From Ectothiorhodospiraceae bacterium BW-2 (GTDB taxonomy: Bacteria > Pseudomonadota > Gammaproteobacteria > Thiohalomonadales > Thiohalomonadaceae), in the NCBI GenBank assembly GCA_008375315.1, contig CP032507.1, positions 1,116,001 through 1,180,000 on the forward strand: 64,000 bases of DNA, written 5' to 3'. Of this stretch, positions 32,544 to 42,718 are shown in pieces. The notes under the pieces were generated by a model that saw only the letters and a list, made by a program, of their open reading frames with translations, searched no databases and was not told the DNA's origin. Position 1 is the stretch's first letter; each line of letters begins with the position of its first letter. A program made the position numbers and the translations under genes.

Positions 32544-35500
32544 CTACTCGCAGCTCCCCTTCAATATTGCCATGCTCTGCACTACCTGCTCTAACTGCAC
32601 TACCACCTCAGCAAGCGCACTATCGATCTGCTCCGGCTGCCGTTTACAGGCCTCCTCTAGTTCGGCGGCCGCCGCTTGTAGCGACACCATTCCCAACATT
32701 CCCGCTGTCCCTTTGACGGTGTGCGCTAATCGGGTCGCCGCCTCCCTATCTTGTTGCCGCTGTTGTAAAAACTGCTCGTTAAACTGGCCATAACGGTCAA
32801 CGAATTTATGTAGATTGCGCCGGTAGAGCGCCTCCTTCCCGCGCACGAGCGCCAATCCTGCGCTTAGATCGATCCCCGGCAGTGTCGGCGGCAGTGGCGA
32901 TACCTCCGCAGCTTGAGCCTCTGCGCTCTGGCTCGGTAGTACGACCTGATTGCGCGGCGCGACAACAGCGCCATGCTCCGGCGAGCCGACCCGAATCCAC
33001 CTTACCAAGGTGGTAAACAGCTCACCGATTTTAAACGGTTTAGAGATAAAGTCGTTCATCCCCGCCTGTAGCACCCTATCACGGTCACTACTCATCGCAT
33101 TGGCCGTTAGGGCGATAATCGGTAGGCTCTGAAACCGCGCCTGCTCTCTAATCTTCCGCGTCGCCACATAGCCATCCATAATCGGCATTTGGCAATCCAT
33201 CAACACCCCGTCAAAGGGGCCGTCACAGTTGAGTCTCTCCAGCGCCTCCTGACCATGGTTCGCCACCTCGATCCTCAAACCGCACTCTTCGAGCAGCTCG
33301 ACCGCCAACTCTTGGTTAATCTCATTATCCTCCACTAGCAGCAGCCTAGCCCCCTGCAGTAGCGGCCGCATCTCGCTCAATGAGCGCTCGTCGTTCGACG
33401 CTCTCTCGCTCTCATGAGAGCGACCAAAAGCGGCTAGCACCACCCTAAGCAGCGCCTGCCGGAGCACCGGTTTAGAGAGAAAGCCATCCATGTGAAGACC
33501 ACGCATCTTAAAGTGGATCATCTCCTGCTCATAGGCCGAGATCACCACAATTTTGGGTTTAGGATTAATCAGATCGAGTCGATGCACCTCTTTAACGACC
33601 TCGGTGCCATTCATTCCCGGCATCATCCAGTCGAGCAGCAGTAGCTGATAGGGATCCTCCCCTTGATTAATCTGCTGCAGCATGCGTAGCGCCTTCTCCC
33701 CCGACTCGACCCGCTCCACCCGACACCCGACCAGGGCTAAAATGGAGCTATTGACCAGACGGGTAGTCGGATTATCATCGACCACCAGTACCCGTAGCTG
33801 TTCAAACAGCGACAGATCGAGCGGCTCAAACTCATCGACCTGCCCCACCCGCTGTAGCCCCAACCAGACGGTTAGGGTAAAGTTACTGCCGATGCCAAAC
33901 AGGGTATCGACCCGAATATCGCCCTGCATTAAGTTGGCTAGCCGTTGCGAAATCGCCAGCCCAAGACCGGTGCCGCCGAACTGGCGGGTAGTCGAGCTAT
34001 CGGCTTGGCTAAACGACTCAAACAGCCGCTGCTGCTGCGCTTCAGTCATGCCGATACCGGTATCGCGCACCGAAAACTGCAGCTCGACCCGATCGACATC
34101 GCGCTCTTTAGCCGATACCGTAAACACCACCTCGCCCCCACTATCGGTAAACTTAATCGCGTTATTGCCTAAGTTAATTAAGATCTGCCCTAGTCGTAAC
34201 GCATCGCCACAGAGGGCGGGCGGGACATCGCCTGCAATATTGAAAATCAGCTCCAGCCGCTTCTCCTGCGCCTTTAGGCCGATAAGATTAGCGACATTAC
34301 TCATCACCTCATCAAGGGTAAAGTTGTGCTGCTCTAGCTCCATCTTACCCGCCTCGATTTTAGAGAAATCGAGAATATCATTAATAATTCCCAGTAGCCC
34401 TTCGGCGGAAAGGTGTACTTTTTGAATATAGTTGCGCTGCTTATCGGTTAATTTAGTCTGTAGCGCAAGATGAGACATCCCTAAAATCGCATTCATAGGC
34501 GTGCGAATTTCGTGGCTCATATTGGCTAAAAAGTTCGATTTAGCCTCAGTCGCCGCCTCGGCGGCCTCTTTCGCCTTAACGAGCGCCTGCTGCATCTGCT
34601 GCCGCTCGGTAATATCGGCCATACTACCCACCAGTCGAGTGGGGTTGCCACGACTATCGAACTGGACCACTTTGCCTCTATCCTGCACCCAAATGGTACG
34701 ACCGGAGGCGGTCACCATGCGGTGCACGCTCTCATAGGGGCGATTATACTCGGCACTGTGGTCGATATTGGTAATCACCCGCTCCTGATCCTCAGGATGG
34801 AGGATGTTAACCAAAAAATCGAGCTGATGGCTCAAATACTCATCACCTAACTCCAGCATACGGCACCAAGTCTGATTATGGCGCACTGTTCCGGTCACCA
34901 TATCCCAATCCCAGATTCCCTCACCGGTCGCCTCAAAAGCGAACTTAAGCTGCTCCTCACTTAGGCGCATCGCTCGCTCCATCTTAATGCGTTCGGTGAT
35001 ATCGACTAGCATGCCATCGATAGTCTTCCCCCCACCCTCACCCTGATTGATATGAGCGCTAATCTCAGTCCAGCACTCAACCCCATCACCACGGGTATAG
35101 GCCACTTCGGCACTATAGTCGCTTATCTCCCCCCGATTGAGCGCCTCCATAGCGTGGTAGGCCGCCATGACATGGTCACTATTCCAATCCACCACATCCA
35201 TCCAGGGGTGACCGTTCATCTTCGCGACCGGTTTAGCGAACATCTGTTCGGCCCCCTCGCTAAAAAACTCGATCACACCATCGTCCGCCCGCACACTAAA
35301 CAGCACCACCTTGCCGCCAATATCATCGACTAACTGCTGATATTTGCGCTGACTCTGATGCAGTTGCCGTTCGGCTGCCCGCTGCTCGGTAATATCGGTG
35401 CCGGAGGCGATAAGACCGCTCATAGCCTCATGCTCATCCATTAAATAGTTAATATGCCAAGCGATAAGACGCAACATCCCATTTGAGGCGACAAGATGGT

Positions 35501-37145
35501 TCTCAAAATAGTAGATAGGCTCGCTTTGAGCGGTAAAAATCGCCTCAAACTGCGGCCAAATCACCGTTCGCCCCTCGGGCTGCGGCAGGCAGGTCGTAAA
35601 CCAGTTGCACCCGAGTAGCTGCTCACACTCTCTGCCCACGAGCTGGGCAACCGTCGGATTGATGAGCTCAATCTCTCCACGGTGGTTAATCACCAGTAGC
35701 AGGCTCTGAATGGTATTGAGATAGCGCTGCAGCTCCTCTCTTGCTCGCTGCGCCTCCGTTTTCGCCTGCAGCAGTGCGGTGGTGCGCTGCCCTACCCGCT
35801 GCTCTAGCTCATCACGATTTTGCAGCAAAATTCGGGTGGTGCGGCTATTTTGCAACATAATTAGCACGGTGTAGCCACCGGAACCGACAATCACAAACAG
35901 TAAAATAGCAATCAGCGCCACCCGAATGGCATGAAACGAGGCCATCGCCTCACTCACATCGATTTCAGTGGCGATGCCGATATCTAACTCGCTGTCCCAG
36001 TACCACCCCCCCACCACATTAACCCCACGGTAGTCCCGATACCCCGTAAGGTCGATACCACCCTGACCACTAGTCGCACTCGCAGCCATGCGGGTAAGCG
36101 GCCGCGAGTGCAGCTCCGATAGCGATAGCGATAGCGGTGTTTGCAGCAGATTCACCCCCGGATCGATCAACTTAACCGTCAAAATAGCGCTGTGATCCTG
36201 CAACAGCCCAGAGCGCTTTAGCTCGGCTAAAAAGCGACTCTCGGTCACCATCATCGCCTCACGATTGAACAGATAGGTCTCGCCGCTAGTGCCAAGACGC
36301 CCGTTCGCCATGAGGGTGCTTAAAGCCCCACTCGGCTCATAACAGTCGGCAAGTAGGGCGATAATCTGCCCCTGTCGGTTGCGCAGAGGCGTCAGAATAA
36401 ACATCGCCCGACTATGACGCCTAGCCGGTTCCTCTGACAATAGGAAGAGCGGAGGTACCCAGAGGGTCTCACCGGCGAGGGCACGATTAAACAGCGCTAG
36501 CTGCTGCTCTGCAATCGGATTAACCACCCCTAACAGCGCCTCACGCATCGAGGCGATAGTGGTGCCGTCGGGCGCAATCACAAAAAAGCCCTTATGCCCA
36601 CTCAAACTCTGTCGCAGGCTATAGAAGCGCCGCAGCTCTAATAGCGCCTCGCTGCGAAGGGGCGCCCACTGCTGATGGAGCGTTAGCTGCTGCTCGACCC
36701 AATCGACTAGCTCCCGATTTTCGGCCACATCCTGCAACCCGTGGCGGTGATCACTGACCCACTGTACCAGCGCGGAGTGTGCCGAATGGAGAACGGTGTG
36801 GAGCGATTTATCGATATCTTGCTCTACCTGAGCACGAATGAACTGCAACACCCACCCCGCCATGAGCGAGACTAGTACCACAAATAGCAGATTAAACAGC
36901 AGCGGCAGGCGCACACCGCTCACCTTAAAGGCATCGACAACATCGCGCTGGCTGCGTCCATCGAGCCAGCGAAACAGCAGTAACAGCGCCACGCCGCCCC
37001 CCATTAACCCTAGCAGTAGCAGGCTAAGGTTAGAAAAATCGGGTTTAGGCAGTTGCGTTAACGATACCGCCTGCCACTCCATTGCTAACACGACACGACT
37101 CACTAACAGCAGCAGTAATGTGAGTGTCAGATACCTCATGTTCAA
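32544..37145 (-). CDS. Hybrid sensor histidine kinase (Cache-like, three PAS, HisKA, HATPase, two receivers, Hpt)
   Basis: This 1533-residue inner-membrane kinase runs a four-step phosphorelay. A signal-like helix and further membrane segments (to about 120) are followed by a periplasmic Cache-type sensor (about 125-395, with GYRDYRGVNVVGGWYW) and a membrane helix near 400-425. Three PAS domains span about 480-860. The H-box SHEIRTPMN (His near 876) and HATPase come next, then receiver 1 (LLLLDWMMPG, Asp near 1168), receiver 2 (VLMDCQMPIMDG, Asp near 1317) and an Hpt domain (AHTVKGTAG, His near 1473). The layout is BarA/EvgS-like. It is 15 bases after the receiver-ATPase gene. The signal sensed is unknown. 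Confidence 0.93.
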   Translation of the reverse strand: MNMRYLTLTLLLLLVSRVVLAMEWQAVSLTQLPKPDFSNLSLLLLGLMGGGVALLLLFRWLDGRSQRDVVDAFKVSGVRLPLLFNLLFVVLVSLMAGWVLQFIRAQVEQDIDKSLHTVLHSAHSALVQWVSDHRHGLQDVAENRELVDWVEQQLTLHQQWAPLRSEALLELRRFYSLRQSLSGHKGFFVIAPDGTTIASMREALLGVVNPIAEQQLALFNRALAGETLWVPPLFLLSEEPARRHSRAMFILTPLRNRQGQIIALLADCYEPSGALSTLMANGRLGTSGETYLFNREAMMVTESRFLAELKRSGLLQDHSAILTVKLIDPGVNLLQTPLSLSLSELHSRPLTRMAASATSGQGGIDLTGYRDYRGVNVVGGWYWDSELDIGIATEIDVSEAMASFHAIRVALIAILLFVIVGSGGYTVLIMLQNSRTTRILLQNRDELEQRVGQRTTALLQAKTEAQRAREELQRYLNTIQSLLLVINHRGEIELINPTVAQLVGRECEQLLGCNWFTTCLPQPEGRTVIWPQFEAIFTAQSEPIYYFENHLVASNGMLRLIAWHINYLMDEHEAMSGLIASGTDITEQRAAERQLHQSQRKYQQLVDDIGGKVVLFSVRADDGVIEFFSEGAEQMFAKPVAKMNGHPWMDVVDWNSDHVMAAYHAMEALNRGEISDYSAEVAYTRGDGVECWTEISAHINQGEGGGKTIDGMLVDITERIKMERAMRLSEEQLKFAFEATGEGIWDWDMVTGTVRHNQTWCRMLELGDEYLSHQLDFLVNILHPEDQERVITNIDHSAEYNRPYESVHRMVTASGRTIWVQDRGKVVQFDSRGNPTRLVGSMADITERQQMQQALVKAKEAAEAATEAKSNFLANMSHEIRTPMNAILGMSHLALQTKLTDKQRNYIQKVHLSAEGLLGIINDILDFSKIEAGKMELEQHNFTLDEVMSNVANLIGLKAQEKRLELIFNIAGDVPPALCGDALRLGQILINLGNNAIKFTDSGGEVVFTVSAKERDVDRVELQFSVRDTGIGMTEAQQQRLFESFSQADSSTTRQFGGTGLGLAISQRLANLMQGDIRVDTLFGIGSNFTLTVWLGLQRVGQVDEFEPLDLSLFEQLRVLVVDDNPTTRLVNSSILALVGCRVERVESGEKALRMLQQINQGEDPYQLLLLDWMMPGMNGTEVVKEVHRLDLINPKPKIVVISAYEQEMIHFKMRGLHMDGFLSKPVLRQALLRVVLAAFGRSHESERASNDERSLSEMRPLLQGARLLLVEDNEINQELAVELLEECGLRIEVANHGQEALERLNCDGPFDGVLMDCQMPIMDGYVATRKIREQARFQSLPIIALTANAMSSDRDRVLQAGMNDFISKPFKIGELFTTLVRWIRVGSPEHGAVVAPRNQVVLPSQSAEAQAAEVSPLPPTLPGIDLSAGLALVRGKEALYRRNLHKFVDRYGQFNEQFLQQRQQDREAATRLAHTVKGTAGMLGMVSLQAAAAELEEACKRQPEQIDSALAEVVVQLEQVVQSMAILKGSCE

Positions 37146-37160
37146 TAGGGCTACCGCTAC

Positions 37161-38060
37161 CTAACGAGTGATACTAACAACCACGGTATTACCGTTGCCA
37201 CGATACTCTAGCGTGTCAAAACTCATCTGCTTCGACATCGCGATACCGCGACCGTGGGGGTCAAACAGCCGACTCGGATCAAACTCAAGATACTTCTCCC
37301 AGTCGAACCCCTCCCCCTGATCCCGAATCGTGAACTGTACCCGCTCTTCGCTACGCTCGATTTCGACCTCAACTTGCCGTTCTGCATACTCTGGCAACCC
37401 TAAGCGCCGCTCAATTTCGTCAGTTAGGGTACTCTCTAGCACGAAGTGGGTCTTCTCCTGATAGCTAATCGCCAAATTACCGTGTTCAACCGCATTAATC
37501 AGTAGCTCTTGCAGTCCGATAATGCTCTTTTGTGGATGAGGGCACGCTTTAGCAAAGAACTGCGCTAGCATCTTCGCCTCCTCAATAGTGCGAAAATGGA
37601 ACACCCCCTGTCTAAGATAGGCAAACGGCTTCTCGGCCTGTTCGACGCTTCGTTGCATCTGTACCATCTCGCGCTGCTGCTGTAGAGCAGCGCTCACAAT
37701 CGACAGCAGTAGCTCTGGCTGAAACGGCTTGGTCAAATAGTAGTAGGCCCCCTCCTGCAACCCCTCGCGCACACTCTCTTCATCTCCGGAGGAGGTCTCC
37801 ATAATCACCGGAATCGACTCAAAGCGTCTATCCTGTTTGAGCCGTTTTAGCAGTTCGATACCGTCCATGCGCGGCATTTCGCGATCTAGTAAGATGGTGT
37901 CAAAGCAGCCGCCCCGCTCTAGCAGCTCCCAGGCACGAAGGCCATCTTCAGCTAGCGTGACCTGATACCCTTCGCTCACTAGCGCATCTTCCAGAATATC
38001 GGCTAAAATCTCCTCATCTTCGACTAGCAGTAGTCTGGCATTTTGCTCACTCATGTCCAC
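37161..38060 (-). CDS. Response receiver fused to RsbW-like HATPase
   Basis: The 299-residue protein has an N-terminal receiver (about 8-130; acidic pair EDEE, phospho-Asp in LLDREMPRMDG) and a C-terminal anti-sigma/RsbW-type ATPase (about 165-299; N-box LQELLINAVEHGN, G1-like DQGEGFDW, and HGRGIAMSKQM). In this class the receiver controls an ATPase that phosphorylates an anti-sigma antagonist or acts by binding. No STAS-domain partner is seen nearby. It lies between the HD-GYP regulator and the hybrid kinase, so its receiver may take phosphate from that kinase's Hpt domain. Confidence 0.88.
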   Translation of the reverse strand: MDMSEQNARLLLVEDEEILADILEDALVSEGYQVTLAEDGLRAWELLERGGCFDTILLDREMPRMDGIELLKRLKQDRRFESIPVIMETSSGDEESVREGLQEGAYYYLTKPFQPELLLSIVSAALQQQREMVQMQRSVEQAEKPFAYLRQGVFHFRTIEEAKMLAQFFAKACPHPQKSIIGLQELLINAVEHGNLAISYQEKTHFVLESTLTDEIERRLGLPEYAERQVEVEIERSEERVQFTIRDQGEGFDWEKYLEFDPSRLFDPHGRGIAMSKQMSFDTLEYRGNGNTVVVSITR

Positions 38061-38099
38061 CTCAACCTAATAAAAATCGATCATTTTTTCAACAGCTCC

Positions 38100-39119
38100 C
38101 TACGATACCTCATCGGCATAGCGACTGTTCACACGCTCAATGTCGGGCAGCGCCTGCTCAAACAGCGCCACCACATCGGGATCAAACTGACTGCCGCTCT
38201 GGTCGAGAATAAACTCAACCGCCCGCTCTTTCGACCACGGCTCTTTATAGGGACGGCGACTAATTAACGCATCAAAGACATCGGCCACGGTGACAATTCG
38301 CACCTCCAGCAAAATCGACTCCCCCCTTAATCCGAACGGATAGCCATTACCATCCCAGCGCTCATGGTGGTGTAGGGCAATGGTGCGGGCTAACTGTAGT
38401 AGCGGCGAGTCGTTATCGCCAATAATCTGCGCCCCCATCAGTGAGTGGCTGCGCATGATCTCCCACTCTTGACTATCGAGCTTGCCGGGCTTGAGCAGAA
38501 TCTGATCCGGAATACCGATCTTACCGACATCGTGCATCGGCGCAGCTTGGCGTAGTAGCTCGGCTCTCGCCTCATTAAAACCGGCTAGGCGAGCCATAAT
38601 GGCGCTACTGTGGCTCATGCGCAGGACATGCATCCCGGTCTCGTTATCGCGATACTCGGCCGCCTGTCCTAAACGGCGAATAATCTCAAATCGAGTCTGC
38701 TCTAGCTCTGCGGTACGCTCCCGCACCTGCTGCTCCAGAGTGTGCTGATTGCGCAACATACGAATATGGTTGGCGATTCGTTGTAAAAATATCGCCGGAC
38801 GAAACGGCTTGTGCAGATAGTCGATCGCACCAAGCTTTAGGCCAATCTCCTCGTTATCGCCATCGTGTAACGAGGTGAGGAAGACCACGGCAATATCCCA
38901 AGTGCTAGGATCATCTTTGAGTCGGCGGCAGGTTTGGTAACCATCCATGTTTGGCATCATCACATCGAGCAAAATCAGATCGGGGCGATACTCTTTTGCT
39001 ATATCAATGGCATGATAACCACTTTTCGCCTTAAGAATAGTGTAGTCATCCTCCAATAGCGCTTCGATAATCTCCAGATTCTCTTCTGCATCATCCACAA
39101 TCAAAATGGTGCCGTTCAT
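38100..39119 (-). CDS. RpfG-type response regulator with HD-GYP phosphodiesterase domain
   Basis: The 339-residue product joins a receiver (about 4-120, LILLDVMMPNMDG) to an HD-GYP domain (about 145-339) that hydrolyses cyclic di-GMP. The metal-binding HD pair is in MHDVGKIGIPD, a further His pair in ALHHHERWDGNGYPFGL, and the GYP triad is intact. It heads the three-gene signalling block; 39120-39343 upstream holds no gene and probably its promoter. No GGDEF enzyme is in the window. Confidence 0.93.
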   Translation of the reverse strand: MNGTILIVDDAEENLEIIEALLEDDYTILKAKSGYHAIDIAKEYRPDLILLDVMMPNMDGYQTCRRLKDDPSTWDIAVVFLTSLHDGDNEEIGLKLGAIDYLHKPFRPAIFLQRIANHIRMLRNQHTLEQQVRERTAELEQTRFEIIRRLGQAAEYRDNETGMHVLRMSHSSAIMARLAGFNEARAELLRQAAPMHDVGKIGIPDQILLKPGKLDSQEWEIMRSHSLMGAQIIGDNDSPLLQLARTIALHHHERWDGNGYPFGLRGESILLEVRIVTVADVFDALISRRPYKEPWSKERAVEFILDQSGSQFDPDVVALFEQALPDIERVNSRYADEVS

Positions 39120-39343
39120 AGATAGAGCCTCTTGCGGTTCATTTTATTAACCATCCTCGCTGCTATCTTCCGTCAGATTGCCAGTATAATCAACTCGCGA
39201 TTGTTATTTTAGCTATATCATCGAACAGATAAATAGGGCACCGATTGGATCGCCTCAGGGGGGGGATTTAACCATGTTATTCGATTTTTATCAATTTTTT
39301 CCTATTTTTTTGCTCTGTGGCCACCCCTGCATTAACGCTAAAT

Positions 39344-39955
39344 TCAGGGGCCGGAGGCCGGACGGCACCACCTTTCGACCACCTGCTGATCGACCCGCTT
39401 AACCGCTCGTGTATCGATCGGACAGCGGGGGGGAGAGCGCCATAACGCCTGCGGTAGGCACCAGATCTCCATGGGGGTCTCTCCGGCATAAAAGGAGAGG
39501 CAGGGCACGCTATAACGGTGGTTGGCGGTCGAGGTTAACTCCTGCTCCCGCTGACTCACCTCAATGCCGTGCTCTCGTAACCTTAACAGCACCGGCTCAG
39601 GGGGTTCACCGTAGATATGGAGCACGACAGCCGAGTCGGGTAGGACAACTTCTCGCACTAAGGCACCAGTTAGCTGCGGCTCAAACGGCTGCAGTAGCTG
39701 CATTAGCTTTAGCGCCTCACAACGCCGCTGCTGCAATCGCTGCGGGTGTTCTGGTTGAAACAGCGCCAAATAGTCGCGCAGAGCGCTCTCAATCTCCAGA
39801 TTGGTCGGCTGTTGCGCCTTAGGAATGCGCTGTCCCCTTAGGACTCGATTGCGCGCCTGATGGTAGTCGGCAATCTGCTCCTCTGCCATGGTACGGGCGA
39901 TTAGTTGCGCTAAAGGCTGCCGTCGAGGGGGGAGTTTTGCAAAGGTTTTACTCAT
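39344..39955 (-). CDS. Unassigned conserved-looking protein, 203 residues
   Basis: I do not recognise the family with certainty. The product begins MSKTFAKLPPRRQPLAQLIA, is rich in Arg/Gln/Leu, and has a helical N-terminal half followed by an alpha/beta half with HIYGEPPEPVLLRLREHGI and HRYSVPCLSFYAGETPMEIWCLP. There is no signal peptide or membrane segment. It lies alone on the minus strand, 68 bases beyond the mrcA stop. Codon use matches the surrounding host genes, so it is unlikely to be spurious. The N-terminus vaguely recalls putative nucleotidyltransferase-fold proteins found in gammaproteobacteria; this is weak. Confidence 0.65.
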   Translation of the reverse strand: MSKTFAKLPPRRQPLAQLIARTMAEEQIADYHQARNRVLRGQRIPKAQQPTNLEIESALRDYLALFQPEHPQRLQQRRCEALKLMQLLQPFEPQLTGALVREVVLPDSAVVLHIYGEPPEPVLLRLREHGIEVSQREQELTSTANHRYSVPCLSFYAGETPMEIWCLPQALWRSPPRCPIDTRAVKRVDQQVVERWCRPASGP

Positions 39956-40023
39956 TATCCCTCTGTTTTGACCCTATGGACAAGGATGGTAAACCGTCTA
40001 ATCAGCCTCTTGTTCATCGCTGT

Positions 40024-42465
40024 TTAAAATAGCTCTTCTGTAATCACCTTATCCTGCTCGCTCGTATCGATGCGTGGCCGCCCGCCAACGCCGCCGATAC
40101 GAGGAGGGGTCGGCTCAGTCCCTTTAATAAAAAACTCAAACATCGCCCCTTTCGCCCCCGGCGCAGCATACTCGCCACTCTGTTTATCGACCCTCACGGT
40201 AACAATATCGGTCGGCAGCGGCTGCGGTTGCGGTTCAAACCGCTGTAGCGCGACCGCCATATAGTCGATCCAAAGCGGTAGCGCCGCCCGGCCACCGGTC
40301 TCATGCCGCCCTAGCGTCGCGGGTTGGTCAAAGCCGACCCAAGCGGTGGTGACAACGCGGTCATTAAAACCGGAGAACCAAGCGTCGAGCTGATCGTTGG
40401 TCGTACCGGTCTTACCGGCAATATCGTCCCGTTTCAAGACCAGCGCTTTGCGTCCGGTACCCTGCTTGATCACATCGGCCATTATGGAGCGAATCACATA
40501 GAGATTCTGTTCACTAACGCTTCGTTGAGCGAAGGGTATCTCAGTATCAATCTCCCCCTGTTCGGTCAGCGGCAACAGCCCCTTCTGTTGGCACTCGATA
40601 ATCCGCTCACAGGCGAGTGGTGGCCGACTCTGATAGACCACTTCACCGCTGCTGTTCTCAATCGTCGCGATATAGTAAGGGTCGATCACAAAGCCGCGAT
40701 TGGCGATAGTCGCATAGCCGCGAAGCAGCTCTAGCGGCGTCATAGTAGCGCTACCGAGCGCTAGCGATAGTGAGCGAGGTAGCTTATCTGGGTTAAAACC
40801 GAATTTTGCTAGGTGGGCAATCGCGTTATTAATCCCCACCGCCTGCAACAGCCGAATCGAGACTAAGTTGCGAGAGTGGATCAGCGCCTCCCGTAGTCGA
40901 GTCGCCCCAAACGATTTACCGCTATAGTTCTGTGGCCGCCACGCCCCCTCCATATATTGGTCTTCAATCACTATCGGTGCATCGTTAATGATCGATGCGG
41001 CGGTAAAGCCGTGCTCTAGCGCCGCCGAGTAGATAAACGGTTTAATATTGGAGCCGGGCTGGCGCTCGGCCTGGGTGACGCGATTAAACTTGCTCTGATA
41101 AAAATCAAAGCCGCCACTTAGCGCCATCATAGCGCCGCTACCAGAATCGAGTGAGGCGAGGGCAGCGGCGGCATGGGGCAGATGGCGCAGGTGGGGCAGA
41201 TTATCGCTATCAAACCAGAGTCTGACCACATCGCCAACCGCCACAATCTCGGCCGCCTGGTCTGGCTTTTTACCACGGCTATTGACATCTCTATAGCGCT
41301 GCGCCCACGCCATACCCGCCCACTCGACCGTTACCTCACTGCCATCTTTCAAAATAGCGCTAAAGCGCTGCGGCTCCACCCCGACCACAAGTGCCGGCAT
41401 TAGATTCCCAATCGTCTCGAACGGCTCTAGCAGCTCTTGCCACTGCTGCAGCTGCGGTGCCTCAGAGGCCACTAGGGGTAACTGCTGCTCCGGCCCCCGA
41501 TAGCCGTGGCGCACCTCGTACTCAAGCAGGCCATTTCGTAACGCCGCTGTCGCTGCCCGCTGCAGTTGGCTATCGATAGTGGTCGTGACCTTAAAGCCGC
41601 GCTCCTCTACCTGTTCTCCATACATTCGCAACAGCTCTTGGCGCACCATTTCAGCGACGAAGGGGGCTTTAAGCTCAGTTTGAACCAGATGAACACTGGC
41701 GGTAATAGGGGCAGCAACCGCCTCATCATAGGCGCTGTTATCGATCATACCTAGCTCTAACATCCGCCCAAGTACCCAGTTACGCCGTGCAAGCGCTCGA
41801 TCTGGGTTGGCAATCGGGTTATTGGCCGATGGCGCTTTGGGCAGACCCGCCAGCATCGCATATTGGGCTAGCGTTAGCGCCTCTAACGGCTGATCATAGT
41901 AGATAGAGGCCGCCGCCCCCACCCCATAGGCCCGCTTACCTAGATAGATTTTATTGAGATAGAGCTCGATAATCTCCTCTTTCGACAGCTCCCGCTCTAT
42001 CTTTAGCGATAACATCATCTCTTTAATTTTGCGGGTGTAGGTCTTCTCACGGCTTAAAAAAAAGTTTCGCGCGACCTGCATGGTGATGGTGCTCGCCCCT
42101 TGTCGCTTCTCGCCGGTACGAATTAGCTCAATCGCCGCCCGTGCCAATCCGGTTGGATCGACCCCTTGGTGCTCAAAAAAACGGCTATCCTCGGCCGCCA
42201 AAAAGGCATCGATCAGCCTCTGCGGTAGCTCGGCGTAGGTCATCGGAATCCGTTTAATCACCCCATACTCGGCCATTAACAGCCCATCGGCGGAGTAGAT
42301 TCGTAGCGGCTCTGCCATCTGCACATCTTTTAACAGCTCAATTGATGGCAACTGCGGCTCAAAGTAGCGCCAAGAGGCATAGACAATCGCCGCTGTAGCG
42401 AACAGAGCTAGCAACGAAACCCAAAGAAAAAAGCGAAGCAGTAGCGACATAGAGATATTTTGCAA
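40024..42465 (-). CDS. mrcA: Penicillin-binding protein 1A
   Basis: PBP1A is a bifunctional peptidoglycan synthase. The 813-residue product has an N-terminal membrane anchor (about 10-30) and the GT51 glycosyltransferase domain (about 55-230, with EDSRFFEHQGVDP and a later GASTITMQVARN). An OB-like insert follows, then the transpeptidase domain with SxxK as GSNIKPF, SRN in IHSRNLV and KTGTTNDQ. Length and motif order match enterobacterial MrcA. It is divergent from the dienelactone-hydrolase gene across a 253-base spacer. Confidence 0.96.
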   Translation of the reverse strand: MQNISMSLLLRFFLWVSLLALFATAAIVYASWRYFEPQLPSIELLKDVQMAEPLRIYSADGLLMAEYGVIKRIPMTYAELPQRLIDAFLAAEDSRFFEHQGVDPTGLARAAIELIRTGEKRQGASTITMQVARNFFLSREKTYTRKIKEMMLSLKIERELSKEEIIELYLNKIYLGKRAYGVGAAASIYYDQPLEALTLAQYAMLAGLPKAPSANNPIANPDRALARRNWVLGRMLELGMIDNSAYDEAVAAPITASVHLVQTELKAPFVAEMVRQELLRMYGEQVEERGFKVTTTIDSQLQRAATAALRNGLLEYEVRHGYRGPEQQLPLVASEAPQLQQWQELLEPFETIGNLMPALVVGVEPQRFSAILKDGSEVTVEWAGMAWAQRYRDVNSRGKKPDQAAEIVAVGDVVRLWFDSDNLPHLRHLPHAAAALASLDSGSGAMMALSGGFDFYQSKFNRVTQAERQPGSNIKPFIYSAALEHGFTAASIINDAPIVIEDQYMEGAWRPQNYSGKSFGATRLREALIHSRNLVSIRLLQAVGINNAIAHLAKFGFNPDKLPRSLSLALGSATMTPLELLRGYATIANRGFVIDPYYIATIENSSGEVVYQSRPPLACERIIECQQKGLLPLTEQGEIDTEIPFAQRSVSEQNLYVIRSIMADVIKQGTGRKALVLKRDDIAGKTGTTNDQLDAWFSGFNDRVVTTAWVGFDQPATLGRHETGGRAALPLWIDYMAVALQRFEPQPQPLPTDIVTVRVDKQSGEYAAPGAKGAMFEFFIKGTEPTPPRIGGVGGRPRIDTSEQDKVITEELF

Positions 42466-42501
42466 AAAAAGGTAGTCAATGAGTGGTCATAACGGCCAAT
42501 T

Positions 42502-42649
42502 ATACCCAATTTAGGGGCCAATAACCGACGCCTCGACAAGAAATTCTCTATTCAACCGATCCCACCACGGCACTTATCGCCACGAAGTGGTGGTGCCAAT
42601 TTTAGACACTCGCACAATCTACTTGCGCCAGAGCGCATAAATTGGGTAT
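42502..42649. repeat. 12-bp inverted repeat pair in the mrcA upstream region
   Basis: ATACCCAATTTA at 42502-42513 is matched exactly by its reverse complement TAAATTGGGTAT at 42638-42649. The arms lie 124 bases apart between the divergent genes mrcA and the dienelactone-hydrolase gene. A second stem (CCACCAC/GTGGTGG) lies between them near 42563-42592. The arms could be paired binding sites for one regulator, since each carries a TATACCC/GGGTAT core close to where promoters would be. No other feature is seen in the 253-base spacer. Confidence 0.5.
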
Positions 42650-42718
42650 GTTGCGCAGCTTCTTGGCCATCCCCCCTAATAACCCCTGACCATTTACCAC
42701 AAGAGGAGCTCAACAGTC

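Noticed and set aside
39120-39343. Gene or RNA in the 224-base gap upstream of the HD-GYP gene
   Set aside because: T-rich and G-run sequence only; no supported frame or fold.
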